Below are positions 22,392-37,300 of a DNA stretch of 64,000 bases, one piece after another. The position numbers were made by a program, and so were the translations under genes. The stretch is from Luidia sarsii (Eukaryota > Echinodermata > Asteroidea > Paxillosida > Luidiidae), in assembly GCA_949987565.1 (NCBI GenBank), contig OX465119.1, positions 9,170,895-9,234,894 of the forward strand, given 5' to 3'. A model generated the notes under the pieces. That model was not told where the DNA came from and did not search any database. It saw only the letters and a list, made by a program, of their open reading frames with translations. Position 1 is the first letter of the stretch; each line of letters opens with the position of its first letter.

Positions 22392-25300
22392 TACTTGCTT
22401 GATCATATAATCATCTTGCTGTGTTCGATTTATGTTTTGTTACCACTGATAGATAGGTATTTTCAAGGGCTGTTTGCATGGCAAGTTATAGCTTCGTCAA
22501 AATAACAATGAAGGAGATATTCACTTGCAAAGTTTGATTTTCTTTCCAGTTACTTATCGCCGACCGACTGTTGTCTGCGGCTCTCTACACACAAAAGCTG
22601 CCCAGCTGACAGAGGTTAGTTCTACTTGCTTGATCATATAATCATCTTGCTGTGTTCGATTTATGTTTTTTTACCACTGATAGATAGGTATTTTCAAGGG
22701 CTGTTTGCATGCCAAGTTATAGCTTCGTCAAATTAATAATGAAGGAGATATTAACTTGCAAAGAGTAATTTTCTTTCCAGTTACTTCTCGCCGACCGACT
22801 GTTGTGTGCTACTCTCTACACACACAAGCTGCCAAGCTGACAGAGGTTAGTTCTAGTTGCCTGATCCTATAATCATCTTACTATTTTCGATTTAAGATTT
22901 TTTACGACTGATAGATAGGTATTTTCAAGGGCTGTTTGCATGCCAAGTTATAGCTTCGTCAAGTTAATAATGAAGGAGATATTAACTTGCAAAGTGTAAT
23001 TTTCTTTCCAGTTACTTCTCGCCGACCGACTGTTGTGTGCGGCTCTATACACACACAAGCTGCCCAGCTGACAGAGGTTAGTTCTAGTTGCTTGACTATA
23101 TAATCATCTTACTATTTTCGATTTCAGATTTTTTACCACTGATAGATAGGTATTTTCAAGGGCTGTTTGCATGCCAAGTTATAGGTTCCTCAAAATAATA
23201 ATGAAGGAGATATTAACTTGCAAAGTGTAATTTTCTTTCCAGTTACTTTTCGCCGACCGACTGTTGTGTGCGGCTCTCTACACACACAAGCTGCCCAGCT
23301 GACAGAGGTTAGTTCTAGTTGCTTGACCATATAATCATCTTACTAATTTCGATTTAAGATTTTTTACCACTGATAGATAGGTATTTTCAAGGGCTGTTTG
23401 CATGCCAAGTTATAGCTTCGTCAAAATAACAATGAAGGAGATATTAACTTGCAAAGTGTAATTTTCTTTCCAGTTACTTCTCGCCGACCGACTGTTGTCT
23501 GCGGCTCTCTACACACACAAGCTGCCCAGCTGACAGAGGTTAGTTCTACTTGCTTGATCATATAATCATCTTGCTGTGTTCGATTTATGTTTTTTTACCA
23601 CTGATAGATAGGTATTTTCAAGGGCTGTTTGCATGCCAAGTTATAGCTTCGTCAAAATAATAATGAAGGAGATATTAACTTGCAAAGTGTAATTTTCTTT
23701 CCAGTTACTTCTCGCCGACCGACTGTTGTGTGCGGCTCTCTACACACACAAGCTGCCCAGCTGACAGAGGTTAGTTCTAGTTGCTTGACTATATAATCAT
23801 CTTACTATTTTCGATTTCAGATTTTTTACCACTGATAGATAGGTATTTTCAAGGGCTGTTTGCATGCCAAGTTATAGGTTCCTCAAAATAATAATGAAGG
23901 AGATATTAACTTGCAAAGTGTAATTTTCTTTCCAGTTACTTTTCGCCGACCGACTGTTGTGTGCGGCTCTCTACACACACAAGCTGCCCAGCTGACAGAG
24001 GTTAGTTCTAGTTGCTTGACCATATAATCATCTTACTAATTTCGATTTAAGATTTTTTACCACTGATAGATAGGTATTTTCAAGGGCTGTTTGCATGCCA
24101 AGTTATAGCTTCGTCAAAATAATAATGAAGGAGATATTAACTTGCAAAGTGTAATTTTCTTTCCAGTTACTTCTCGCCGACCGACTGTTGTGTGCGGCTC
24201 TCTACACACACAAGCTGCCCAGCTGACAGAGGTTAGTTCTACTTGCTTGATCATATAATCATCTTGCTGTGTTCGATTTATGTTTTTTTACCACTGATAG
24301 ATAGGTATTTTCAAGGGCTGTTTGCATGCCAAGTTATAGCTTCGTCAAAATAATAATGAAGGAGATATTAACTTGCAAAGTGTAATTTTCTTTCCAGTTA
24401 CTTCTCGCCGACCGACTGTTGTGGGCGGCTCTCTACACACACAAGCTGCCCAGCTGACAGAGGTTAGTTCTAGTTGATTGATCCTATAATCATCTTACTA
24501 TTTTCGATTTAAGAATTTTTACCACTGATAGATAGGTATTTTCAAGGGCTGTTTGCATGCCAAGTTATAGCTTCGTCAAAATAATAATGAAGGAGATATT
24601 AACTTGCAAAGTGTAATTTTCTTTCCAGTTAGTTTTCGCCGACCGACTGTTGTCTGCGGCTCTCTACACACACAAGCTGCCCAGCTGACAGAGGTTAGTT
24701 CTACTTGCTTGATCATATAATCATCTTGCTGTGTTCGATTTATGTTTTTTTACCACTGATAGATAGGTATTTTCAAGGGCTGTTTGCATGCCAAGTTATA
24801 GCTTCGTCAAATTAATAATGAAGGAGATATTAACTTGCAAAGTGTAATTTTCTTTCCAGTTACTTCTCGCCGACCGACTGTTGTGTGCTACTCTCTACAC
24901 ACACAAGCTGCCAAGCTGACAGAGGTTAGTTCTAGTTGCCTGATCCTATAATCATCTTACTATTTTCGATTTAAGATTTTTTACGACTGATAGATAGGTA
25001 TTTTCAAGGGCTGTTTGCATGCCAAGTTATAGCTTCCTCAAAATAATAATGAAGGAGATATTAACTTGCAAAGTGTAATTTTCTTTCCAGTTACTTCTCG
25101 CCGACCGACTGTTGTATGCGGCTCTCTACACACACAAGCTGCCCAGCTGACAGAGGTTAGTTCTAGTTGCTTGACTATATAATCATCTTACTATTTTCGA
25201 TTTCAGATTTTTTACCACTGATAGATAGGTATTTTCAAGGGCTGTTTGCATGCCAAGTTATAGCTTCGTCAAATTAATAATGAAGGAGATATTAACTTGC

Positions 25301-26315
25301 AAAGTGTAATTTTCTTTTCATTTACTTCTCGCCGACCGACTGTTGTGTGCTACTTTCTACACACACAAGCTGCCAAGCTGACAGAGGTTAGTTCTAGTTG
25401 CCTGATCCTATAATCATCTTACTATTTTCGATTTAAGATTTTTTACGACTGATAGATAGGTATTTTCAAGGGCTGTTTGCATGCCAAGTTATAGCTTCGT
25501 CAAATTAATAATGAAAGAGATATTAACTTGCAAAGTGTAATTTTCTTTCCAGTTACTTCTCGCCGACCGACTGTTGTGTGCGGCTCTCTACACACACAAG
25601 CTGCCCAGCTGACAGAGGTTAGTTCTAGTTGCTTGACTATATAATCATCTTACTATTTTCGATTTCAGATTTTTTACCACTGATAGATAGGTATTTTCAA
25701 GGGCTGTTTGCATGCCAAGTTATAGCTTCGTCAAAATAACAATGAAGGAGATATTAACTTTCAAAGTTTGATTTTCTTTCCAGTTACTTATCGCCGACCG
25801 ACTGTTGTTTGCGGTTCTCTACACACACAAGCTGCCCAGCTGACAGAGGTTAGTTCTAGTTGCTTGATCACATAATCATCTTTCTATGTTCGATTTATGA
25901 TTTTTTACCACTGATAGATTGGTATTTTCAAGGGCTGTTCACATGCCAAGTTATAGGTTCCTCAAAATAATAATGAAGGAGATATTAACTTGGAAAGTGT
26001 AATTTTCTTTCCAGTTACTTTTCACCGACCGACTGTTGTGTGCGGCTCTCTCACACAAGCTGCCCAGCTGACAGAGGTTAGTTCTAGTTGCTTGACTATA
26101 TAATCATCTTACTATTTTCGATTTCAGATTTTTTACCACTGATAGATAGGTATTTTCAAGGGCTGTTTGCATGCCAAGTTATAGCTTCGTCAAAATAACA
26201 ATGAAGGAGATATTAACTTGCAAAGTGTAATTTTCTTTCCAGTTACTTTTCGCCGACCGACTGTTGTCTGCGGCTCTCTACACACACAAGCTGCCCAGCT
26301 GACAGAGGTTAGTTC
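22392..26315. repeat. HOR block 5: 17 monomers, related to block 1
   Basis: Order is A* A B C D A C D A E A B C B C F C; length is 17 x 231 minus 3. Its first ten units match 1-2310 of block 1, including the rare gtgggcgg change (about 24421), so it belongs to the lineage with the extra C-D-A, not that of block 2. It carries the last 3-bp deletion unit of the window (25857-26084), which is followed by C, not D. Confidence 0.88.
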
Positions 26316-28159
26316 TACTTGCTTGATCATATAATCATCTTGCTGTGTTCGATTTATGTTTTGTTACCACTGATAGATAGGTATTTTCAAGGGCTGTTTG
26401 CATGCCAAGTTATAGCTTCGTCAAAATAATAATGAAGGAGATATTAACTTGCAAAGTGTAATTTTCTTTCCAGTTACTTTTCGCCGACCGACTGTTGTCT
26501 GCGGCTCTCTACACACAAAAGCTGCCCAGCTGACAGAGGTTAGTTCTACTTGCTTGATCATATAATCATCTTGCTGTGTTCGATTTATGTTTTTTTACCA
26601 CTGATAGATAGGTATTTTCAAGGGCTGTTTGCATGCCAAGTTATAGCTTCGTCAAATTAATAATGAAGGAGATATTAACTTGCAAAGTGTAATTTTCTTT
26701 CCAGTTACTTTTCGCCGACCGACTGTTGTCTGCGGCTCTCTACACACACAAGCTGCCCAGCTGACAGAGGTTAGTTCTACTTGCTTGATCATATAATCAT
26801 CTTGCTGTGTTCGATTTATGTTTTTTTACCACTGATAGATAGGTATTTTCAAGGGCTGTTTGCATGCCAAGTTATAGCTTCGTCAAAATAATAATGAAGG
26901 AGATATTAACTTGCAAAGTGTAATTTTCTTTCCAGTTACTTCTCGCCGACCGACTGTTGTGTGCGGCTCTCTACACACAGAGGCTGCCCAGCTGACAGAG
27001 GTTAGTTCTAGTTGCTTGATCACATAATCATCTTTCTATGTTCGATTTATGATTTTTTACCACTGATAGATTGGTATTTTCAAGGGCTGTTCACATGCCA
27101 AGTTATAGGTTCCTCAAAATAATAATGAAGGAGATATTAACTTGGAAAGTGTAATTTTCTTTCCAGTTACTTTTCGCCGACCGACTGTTGTGTGCGGCTC
27201 TCTACACACACAAGCTGCCCAGCTGACAGAGGTTAGTTCTAGTTGCTTGACCATATAATCATCTTACTAATTTCGATTTAAGATTTTTTACCACTGATAG
27301 ATAGGTATTTTCAAGGGCTGTTTGCATGCCAAGTTATAGCTTCGTCAAAATAACAATGAAGGAGATATTAACTTGCAAAGTGTAATTTTCTTTCCAGTTA
27401 CTTTTCGCCGACCGACTGTTGTCTGCGGCTCTCTACACACACAAGCTGCCCAGCTGACAGAGGTTAGTTCTACTTGCTTGATCATATAATCATCTTGCTG
27501 TGTTCGATTTATGTTTTTTTACCACTGATAGATAGGTATTTTCAAGGGCTGTTTGCATGCCAAGTTATAGCTTCGTCAAAATAATAATGAAGGAGATATT
27601 AACTTGCAAAGTGTAATTTTCTTTCCAGTTCTCGCCGACCGACTGTTGTGTGCGGCTCTCTACACACACAAGCTGCCCAGCTGACAGAGGTTAGTTCTAG
27701 TTGATTGATCCGATAATCATCTTACTATTTTCGATTTAAGAATTTTTACCACTGATAGATAGGTATTTTCAAGGGCTGTTTGCATGCCAAGTTATAGCTT
27801 CCTCAAAATAATAATGAAGGAGATATTAACTTGCAAAGTGTAATTTTCTTTCCAGTTACTTCTCGCCGACCGACTGTTGTATGCGGCTCTCTACACACAC
27901 AAGCTGCCCAGCTGACAGAGGTTAGTTCTAGTTGCTTGACTATATAATCATCTTACTATTTTCGATTTCAGATTTTTTACCACTGATAGATAGGTATTTT
28001 CAAGGGCTGTTTGCATGCCAAGTTATAGCTTCGTCAAAATAACAATGAAGGAGATATTAACTTGCAAAGTGTAATTTTCTTTCCAGTTACTTTTCGCCGA
28101 CCGACTGTTGTCTGCGGCTCTCTACACACACAAGCTGCCCAGCTGACAGAGGTTAGTTC
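26316..28159. repeat. HOR block 6: 8-monomer transition block
   Basis: Order is A* A A F D A E* C; length is 8 x 231 minus 4. The opening A* unit is a hybrid. It has gttttgttacc but lacks gcatggcaag and attcac, reading gcatgccaag, aataataatg and attaac instead. Units A-A-F are joined abruptly, and the third unit ends with the unusual cacacagaggctg (about 26974). This is the first block of the right-hand domain: the 3-bp deletion class ends before it and the 4-bp class reappears here (27471-27697). Confidence 0.85.
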
Positions 28160-31100
28160 TACTTGCTTGATCATATAATCATCTTGCTGTGTTCGATTTA
28201 TGTTTTGTTACCACTGATAGATAGGTATTTTCAAGGGCTGTTTGCATGGCAAGTTATAGCTTCGTCAAAATAACAATGAAGGAGATATTCACTTGCAAAG
28301 TTTGATTTTCTTTCCAGTTACTTATCGCCGACCGACTGTTGTCTGCGGCTCTCTACACACAAAAGCTGCCCAGCTGACAGAGGTTAGTTCTACTTGCTTG
28401 ATCATATAATCATCTTGCTGTGTTCGATTTATGTTTTTTTACCACTGATAGATAGGTATTTTCAAGGGCTGTTTGCATGCCAAGTTATAGCTTCGTCAAA
28501 TTAATAATGAAGGAGATATTAACTTGCAAAGAGTAATTTTCTTTCCAGTTACTTCTCGCCGACCGACTGTTGTGTGCTACTCTCTACACACACAAGCTGC
28601 CAAGCTGACAGAGGTTAGTTCTAGTTGCCTGATCCTATAATCATCTTACTATTTTCGATTTAAGATTTTTTACGACTGATAGATAGGTATTTTCAAGGGC
28701 TGTTTGCATGCCAAGTTATAGCTTCGTCAAGTTAATAATGAAGGAGATATTAACTTGCAAAGTGTAATTTTCTTTCCAGTTACTTCTCGCCGACCGACTG
28801 TTGTGTGCGGCTCTATACACACACAAGCTGCCCAGCTGACAGAGGTTAGTTCTACTTGCTTGATCATATAATCATCTTGCTGTGTTCGATTTATGTTTTT
28901 TTACCACTGATAGATAGGTATTTTCAAGGGCTGTTTGCATGCCAAGTTATAGCTTCGTCAAAATAATAATGAAGGAGATATTAACTTGCAAAGTGTAATT
29001 TTCTTTCCAGTTACTTCTCGCCGACCGACTGTTGTGTGCGGCTCTCTACACACACAGGCTGCCCAGCTGACAGAGGTTAGTTCTAGTTGCTTGATCACAT
29101 AATCATCTTTCTATGTTCGATTTATGATTTTTTACCACTGATAGATTGGTATTTTCAAGGGCTGTTTGCATGCCAAGTTATAGCTTCGTCAAAATAACAA
29201 TGAAGGAGATATTCACTTGCAAAGTTTGATTTTCTTTCCAGTTACTTATCGCCGACCGACTGTTGTTTGCGGTTCTCTACACACACAAGCTGCCCAGCTG
29301 ACAGAGGTTAGTTCTAGTTGCTTGATCACATAATCATCTTTCTATGTTCGATTTATGATTTTTTACCACTGATAGATTGGTATTTTCAGGGGCTGTTCAC
29401 ATGCCAAGTTATAGGTTCCTCAAAATAATAATGAAGGAGATATTAACTTGCAAAGTGTAATTTTCTTTCCAGTTACTTCTCGCCGACCGACTGTTGTGTG
29501 CGGCTCTCTACACACACAAGCTGCCCAGCTGACAGAGGTTAGTTCTAGTTGCTTGACTATATAATCATCTTACTATTTTCGATTTCAGATTTTTTACCAC
29601 TGATAGATAGGTATTTTCAAGGGCTGTTTGCATGCCAAGTTATAGCTTCGTCAAAATAACAATGAAGGAGATATTAACTTTCAAAGTTTGATTTTCTTTC
29701 CAGTTACTTATCGCCGACCGACTGTTGTTTGCGGTTCTCTACACACACAAGCTGCCCAGCTGACAGAGGTTAGTTCTAGTTGCTTGATCACATAATCATC
29801 TTTCTATGTTCGATTTATGATTTTTTACCACTGATAGATTGGTATTTTCAAGGGCTGTTCACATGCCAAGTTATAGGTTCCTCAAAATAATAATGAAGGA
29901 GATATTAACTTGGAAAGTGTAATTTTCTTTCCAGTTACTTTTCGCCGACCGACTGTTGTGTGCGGCTCTCTACACACACAAGCTGCCCAGCTGACAGAGG
30001 TTAGTTCTAGTTGCTTGACCATATAATCATCTTACTAATTTCGATTTAAGATTTTTTACCACTGATAGATAGGTATTTTCAAGGGCTGTTTGCATGCCAA
30101 GTTATAGCTTCGTCAAAATAACAATGAAGGAGATATTAACTTGCAAAGTGTAATTTTCTTTCCAGTTACTTTTCGCCGACCGACTGTTGTCTGCGGCTCT
30201 CTACACACACAAGCTGCCCAGCTGACAGAGGTTAGTTCTAGTTGCTTGATCATATAATCATCTTGCTGTGTTCGATTTATGTTTTTTTACCACTGATAGA
30301 TAGGTATTTTCAAGGGCTGTTTGCATGCCAAGTTATAGCTTCGTCAAAATAATAATGAAGGAGATATTAACTTGCAAAGTGTAATTTTCTTTCCAGTTCT
30401 CGCCGACCGACTGTTGTGTGCGGCTCTCTACACACACAAGCTGCCCAGCTGACAGAGGTTAGTTCTAGTTGATTGATCCGATAATCATCTTACTATTTTC
30501 GATTTAAGAATTTTTAACACTGATAGATAGGTATTTTCAAGGGCTGTTTGCATGCCAAGTTATAGCTTCGTCAAATTAATAATGAAAGAGATATTAACTT
30601 GCAAAGTGTAATTTTCTTTCCAGTTACTTCTCGCCGACCGACTGTTGTGTGCGGCTCTCTACACACACAAGCTGCCCAGCTGACAGAGGTTAGTTCTTGT
30701 TGCTTGACTATATAATCATCTTACTATTTTCGATTTCAGATTTTTTACCACTGATAGATAGGTATTTTCAAGGGCTGTTTGCATGCCAAGTTATAGCTTC
30801 GTCAAAATAACAATGAAGGAGATATTAACTTTCAAAGTTTGATTTTCTTTCCAGTTACTTATCGCCGACCGACTGTTGTTTGCGGTTCTCTACACACACA
30901 AGCTGCCCAGCTGACAGAGGTTAGTTCTAGTTGCTTGATCACATAATCATCTTTCTATGTTCGATTTATGATTTTTTACCACTGATAGATTGGTATTTTC
31001 AAGGGCTGTTCACATGCCAAGTTATAGGTTCCTCAAAATAATAATGAAGGAGATATTAACTTGGAAAGTGTAATTTTCTTTCCAGTTACTTTTTGCCGAC

Positions 31101-32078
31101 CGACTGTTGTGTGCGGCTCTCTACACACACAAGCTGCCCAGCTGACAGAGGTTAGTTCTAGTTGCTTGACCATATAATCATCTTACTAATTTCGATTTAA
31201 GATTTTTTACCACTGATAGATAGGTATTTTCAAGGGATGTTTGCATGCCAAGTTATAGCTTCGTCAAAATAACAATGAAGGAGATATTAACTTGCAAAGT
31301 GTAATTTTCTTTCCAGTTACTTTTCGCCGACCGACTGTTGTCTGCGGCTCTCTACACACACAAGCTGCCCAGCTGACAGAGGTTAGTTCTACTTGCTTGA
31401 TCATATAATCATCTTGCTGTGTTCGATTTATGTTTTTTTACCACTGATAGATAGGTATTTTCAAGGGCTGTTTGCATGCCAAGTTATAGCTTCGTCAAAA
31501 TAATAATGAAGGAGATATTAACTTGCAAAGTGTAATTTTCTTTCCAGTTCTCGCCGACCGACTGTTGTGTGCGGCTCTCTACACACACAAGCTGCCCTGC
31601 TGACAGAGGTTAGTTCTAGTTGATTGATCCGATAATCATCTTACTATTTTCGATTTAAGAATTTTTACCACTGATAGATAGGTATTTTCAAGGGCTGTTT
31701 GCATGCCAAGTTATAGCTTCCTCAAAATAATAATGAAGGAGATATTAACTTGCAAAGTGTAATTTTCTTTCCAGTTACTTCTCGCCGACCGACTGTTGTA
31801 TGCGGCTCTCTACACACACAAGCTGCCCAGCTGACAGAGGTTAGTTCTAGTTGCTTGACTATATAATCATCTTACTATTTTCGATTTCAGATTTTTTACC
31901 ACTGATAGATAGGTATTTTCAAGGGCTGTTTGCATGCCAAGTTATAGCTTCGTCAAAATAACAATGAAGGAGATATTAACTTGCAAAGTGTAATTTTCTT
32001 TCCAGTTACTTTTCGCCGACCGACTGTTGTCTGCGGCTCTCTACACACACAAGCTGCCCAGCTGACAGAGGTTAGTTC
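28160..32078. repeat. HOR block 7: 17 monomers
   Basis: Order is A* A B A F F C F D A E* C F D A E* C; length is 17 x 231 minus 8, with two 4-bp deletion units (30239-30465 and 31390-31616). The D-A-E*-C module occurs twice, separated by one F. The F variant tttcaggggctg first appears here (about 29386) and is then frequent to the right end. The A unit at 30239 starts with tag instead of tac, and its E* partner reads tttttaacac. Confidence 0.87.
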
Positions 32079-34384
32079 TACTTGCTTGATCATATAATCA
32101 TCTTGCTGTGTTCGATTTATGTTTTGTTACCACTGATAGATAGGTATTTTCAAGGGCTGTTTGCATGGCAAGTTATAGCTTCGTCAAAATAACAATGAAG
32201 GAGATATTCACTTGCAAAGTTTGATTTTCTTTCCAGTTACTTATCGCCGACCGACTGTTGTCTGCGGCTCTCTACACACAAAAGCTGCCCAGCTGACAGA
32301 GGTTAGTTCTACTTGCTTGATCATATAATCATCTTGCTGTGTTCGATTTATGTTTTTTTACCACTGATAGATAGGTATTTTCAAGGGCTGTTTGCATGCC
32401 AAGTTATAGCTTCGTCAAATTAATAATGAAGGAGATATTAACTTGCAAAGTGTAATTTTCTTTCCAGTTACTTCTCGCCGACCGACTGTTGTGTGCTACT
32501 CTCTACACACACAAGCTGCCAAGCTGACAGAGGTTAGTTCTAGTTGCCTGATCCTATAATCATCTTACTATTTTCGATTTAAGATTTTTTACGACTGATA
32601 GATAGGTATTTTCAAGGGCTGTTTGCATGCCAAGTTATAGCTTCGTCAAGTTAATAATGAAGGAGATATTAACTTGCAAAGTGTAATTTTCTTTCCAGTT
32701 ACTTCTCGCCGACCGACTGTTGTGTGCGGCTCTATACACACACAAGCTGCCCAGCTGACAGAGGTTAGTTCTAGTTGCTTGACTATATAATCATCTTACT
32801 ATTTTCGATTTAAGATTTTTTACCACTGATAGATAGGTATTTTCAAGGGCTGTTTGCATGCCAAGTTATAGCTTCGTCAAAATAACAATGAAGGAGATAT
32901 TCACTTGCAAATTTAAATTTTCTTTCCAGTTACTTATCGCCGACCGACTGTTGTTTGCGGTTCTCTACACACACAAGCTGCCCAGCTGACAGAGGTTAGT
33001 TCTAGTTGCTTGATCACATAATCATCTTTCTATGTTCGATTTATGATTTTTTACCACTGATAGATTGGTATTTTCAGGGGCTGTTCACATGCCAAGTTAT
33101 AGGTTCCTCAAAATAATAATGAAGGAGATATTAACTTGCAAAGTGTAATTTTCTTTCCAGTTACTTCTCGCCGACCGACTGTTGTGTGCGGCTCTCTACA
33201 CACACAAGCTGCCCAGCTGACAGAGGTTAGTTCTAGTTGCTTGACTATATAATCATCTTACTATTTTCGATTTCAGATTTTTTACCACTGATAGATAGGT
33301 ATTTTCAAGGGCTGTTTGCATGCCAAGTTATAGCTTCGTCAAAATAACAATGAAGGAGATATTAACTTTCAAAGTTTGATTTTCTTTCCAGTTACTTATC
33401 GCCGACTGACTGTTGTTTGCGGTTCTCTACACACACAAGCTGCCCAGCTGACAGAGGTTAGTTCTAGTTGCTTGATCACATAATCATCTTTCTATGTTCG
33501 ATTTAAGATTTTTTACCACTGATAGATAGGTATTTTCAAGGGCTGTTTGCATGCCAAGTTATAGCTTCGTCAAAATAACAATGAAGGAGATATTAACTTG
33601 CAAAGTGTAATTTTCTTTCCAGTTACTTTTCGCCGACCGACTGTTGTCTGCGGCTCTCTAGACACACAAGCTGCCCAGCTGACAGAGGTTAGTTCTAGTT
33701 GCTTGATCATATAATCATCTTGCTGTGTTCGATTTATGTTTTTTTACCACTGATAGATAGGTATTTTCAAGGGCTGTTTGCATGCCAAGTTATAGCTTCG
33801 TCAAAATAATAATGAAGGAGATATTAACTTGCAAAGTGTAATTTTCTTTCCAGTTCTCGCCGACCGACTGTTGTGTGCGGCTCTCTACACACACAAGCTG
33901 CTTAGCTGACAGAGGTTAGTTCTAGTTGATTGATCCGATAATCATCTTACTATTTTCGATTTAAGAATTTTTAACACTGATAGATAGGTATTTTCAAGGG
34001 CTGTTTGCATGCCAAGTTATAGCTTCCTCAAAATAATAATGAAGGAGATATTAACTTGCAAAGTGTAATTTTCTTTCCAGTTACTTCTCGCCGACCGACT
34101 GTTGTATGCGGCTCTCTACACACACAAGCTGCCCAGCTGACAGAGGTTAGTTCTTGTTGCTTGACTATATAATCATCTTACTATTTTCGATTTCAGATTT
34201 TTTACCACTGATAGATAGGTATTTTCAAGGGCTGTTTGCATGCCAAGTTATAGCTTCGTCAAAATAACAATGAAGGAGATATTAACTTGCAAAGTGTAAT
34301 TTTCTTTCCAGTTACTTTTCGCCGACCGACTGTTGTCTGCGGCTCTCTACACACACAAGCTGCCCAGCTGACAGAGGTTAGTTC
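32079..34384. repeat. HOR block 8: 10 monomers
   Basis: Order is A* A B C F C F/D A E* C; length is 10 x 231 minus 4. The unit at 33465-33695 is an F/D chimera, with gatcacat and ctttctatg then gatttaagatt and gcatgccaag. Variants include caaatttaaatttt (about 32908), ccgactgact (about 33404), ctctagacac (about 33658) and gcttagctg (about 33899). The caaatttaaatttt variant is shared with blocks at about 35215 and 37983. Confidence 0.87.
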
Positions 34385-37300
34385 TACTTGCTTGATCATA
34401 TAATCATCTTGCTGTGTTCGATTTATGTTTTGTTACCACTGATAGATAGGTATTTTCAAGGGCTGTTTGCATGGCAAGTTATAGCTTCGTCAAAATAACA
34501 ATGAAGGAGATATTCACTTGCAAAGTTTGATTTTCTTTCCAGTTACTTCTCGCCGACCGACTGTTGTGTGCGGCTCTCTACACACACAAGCTGCCAAGCT
34601 GACAGAGGTTAGTTCTACTTGCTTGATCATATAATCATCTTGCTGTGTTCGATTTATGTTTTTTTACCACTGATAGATAGGTATTTTCAAGGGCTGTTTG
34701 CATGCCAAGTTATAGCTTCGTCAAATTAATAATGAAGGAGATATTAACTTGCAAAGTGTAATTTTCTTTCCAGTTACTTCTCGCCGACCGACTGTTGTGT
34801 GCTACTCTCTACACACACAAGCTGCCAAGCTGACAGAGGTTAGTTCTAGTTGCCTGATCCTATAATCATCTTACTATTTTCGATTTAAGATTTTTTACGA
34901 CTGATAGATAGGTATTTTCAAGGGCTGTTTGCATGCCAAGTTATAGCTTCGTCAAGTTAATAATGAAGGAGATATTAACTTGCAAAGTGTAATTTTCTTT
35001 CCAGTTACTTCTCGCCGACCGACTGTTGTGTGCGGCTCTATACACACACAAGCTGCCCAGCTGACAGAGGTTAGTTCTAGTTGCTTGACTATATAATCAT
35101 CTTACTATTTTCGATTTAAGATTTTTTACCACTGATAGATAGGTATTTTCAAGGGCTGTTTGCATGCCAAGTTATAGCTTCGTCAAAATAACAATGAAGG
35201 AGATATTCACTTGCAAATTTAAATTTTCTTTCCAGTTACTTATCGCCGACCGACTGTTGTTTGCGGTTCTCTACACACACAAGCTGCCCAGCTGACAGAG
35301 GTTAGTTCTAGTTGCTTGATCACATAATCATCTTTCTATGTTCGATTTATGATTTTTTACCACTGATAGATTGGTATTTTCAGGGGCTGTTCACATGCCA
35401 AGTTATAGGTTCCTCAAAATAATAATGAAGGAGATATTAACTTGCAAAGTGTAATTTTCTTTCCAGTTACTTCTCGCCGACCGACTGTTGTGTGCGGCTC
35501 TCTACACACACAAGCTGCCCAGCTGACAGAGGTTAGTTCTAGTTGCTTGACTATATAATCATCTTACTATTTTCGATTTCAGATTTTTTACCACTGATAG
35601 ATAGGTATTTTCAAGGGCTGTTTGCATGCCAAGTTATAGCTTCGTCAAAATAACAATGAAGGAGATATTAACTTTCAAAGTTTGATTTTCTTTCCAGTTA
35701 CTTATCGCCGACCGACTGTTGTTTGCGGTTCTCTACACACACAAGCTGCCCAGCTGACAGAGGTTAGTTCTAGTTGCTTGATCACATAATCATCTTTCTA
35801 TGTTCGATTTCTGATTTTTTACCACTGATAGATTGGTATTTTCAAGGGCTGTTCACATGCCAAGTTATAGGTTCCTCAAAATAATAATGAAGGAGATATT
35901 AACTTGGAAAGTGTAATTTTCTTTCCAGTTACTTTTCGCCGACCGACTGTTGTGTGCGGCTCTCTACACACACAAGCTGCCCAGCTGACAGAGGTTAGTT
36001 CTAGTTGCTTGACCATATAATCATCTTACTAATTTCGATTTAAGATTTTTTACCACTGATAGATAGGTATTTTCAAGGGCTGTTTGCATGCCAAGTTATA
36101 GCTTCGTCAAAATAACAATGAAGGAGATATTAACTTGCAAAGTGTAATTTTCTTTCCAGTTACTTTTCGCCGACCGACTGTTGTCTGCGGCTCTCTACAC
36201 ACACAAGCTGCCCAGCTGACAGAGGTTAGTTCTAGTTGCTTGATCATATAATCATCTTGCTGTGTTCGATGTATGTTTTTTTACCACTGATAGATAGGTA
36301 TTTTCAAGGGCTGTTTGCATGCCAAGTTATAGCTTCGTCAAAATAATAATGAAGGAGATATTAACTTGCAAAGTGTAATTTTCTTTCCAGTTCTCGCCGA
36401 CCGACTGTTGTGTGCGGCTCTCTACACACACAAGCTGCCCAGCTGACAGAGGTTAGTTCTAGTTGATTGATCCGATAATCATCTTACTATTTTCGATTTA
36501 AGAATTTTTAACACTGATAGATAGGTATTTTCAAGGGCTGTTTGCATGCCAAGTTATAGCTTCCTCAAAATAATAATGAAGGAGATATTAACTTGCAAAG
36601 TGTAATTTTCTTTCCAGTTACTTCTCGCCGACCGACTGTTGTATGCGGCTCTCTACACACACAAGCTGCCCAGCTGACAGAGGTTAGTTCTTGTTGCTTG
36701 ACTATATAATCATCTTACTATTTTCGATTTCAGATTTTTTACCACTGATAGATAGGTATTTTCAAGGGCTGTTTGCATGCCAAGTTATAGCTTCGTCAAA
36801 ATAACAATGAAGGAGATATTAACTTGCAAAGTGTAATTTTCTTTCCAGTTACTTTTCGCCGACCGACTGTTGTCTGCGGCTCTCTACACACAAAAGCTGC
36901 CCAGCTGACAGAGGTTAGTTCTACTTGCTTGATCATATAATCATCTTGCTGTGTTCGATTTATGTTTTTTTACCACTGATAGATAGGTATTTTCAAGGGC
37001 TGTTTGCATGCCAAGTTATAGCTTCGTCAAATTAATAATGAAGGAGATATTAACTTGCAAAGTGTAATTTTCTTTCCAGTTACTTCTCGCCGACCGACTG
37101 TTGTGTGCTACTCTCTACACACACAAGCTGCCAAGCTGACAGAGGTTAGTTCTAGTTGCCTGATCCTATAATCATCTTACTATTTTCGATTTAAGATTTT
37201 TTACGACTGATAGATAGGTATTTTCAAGGGCTGTTTGCATGCCAAGTTATAGCTTCGTCAAGTTAATAATGAAGGAGATATTAACTTGCAAAGTGTAATT

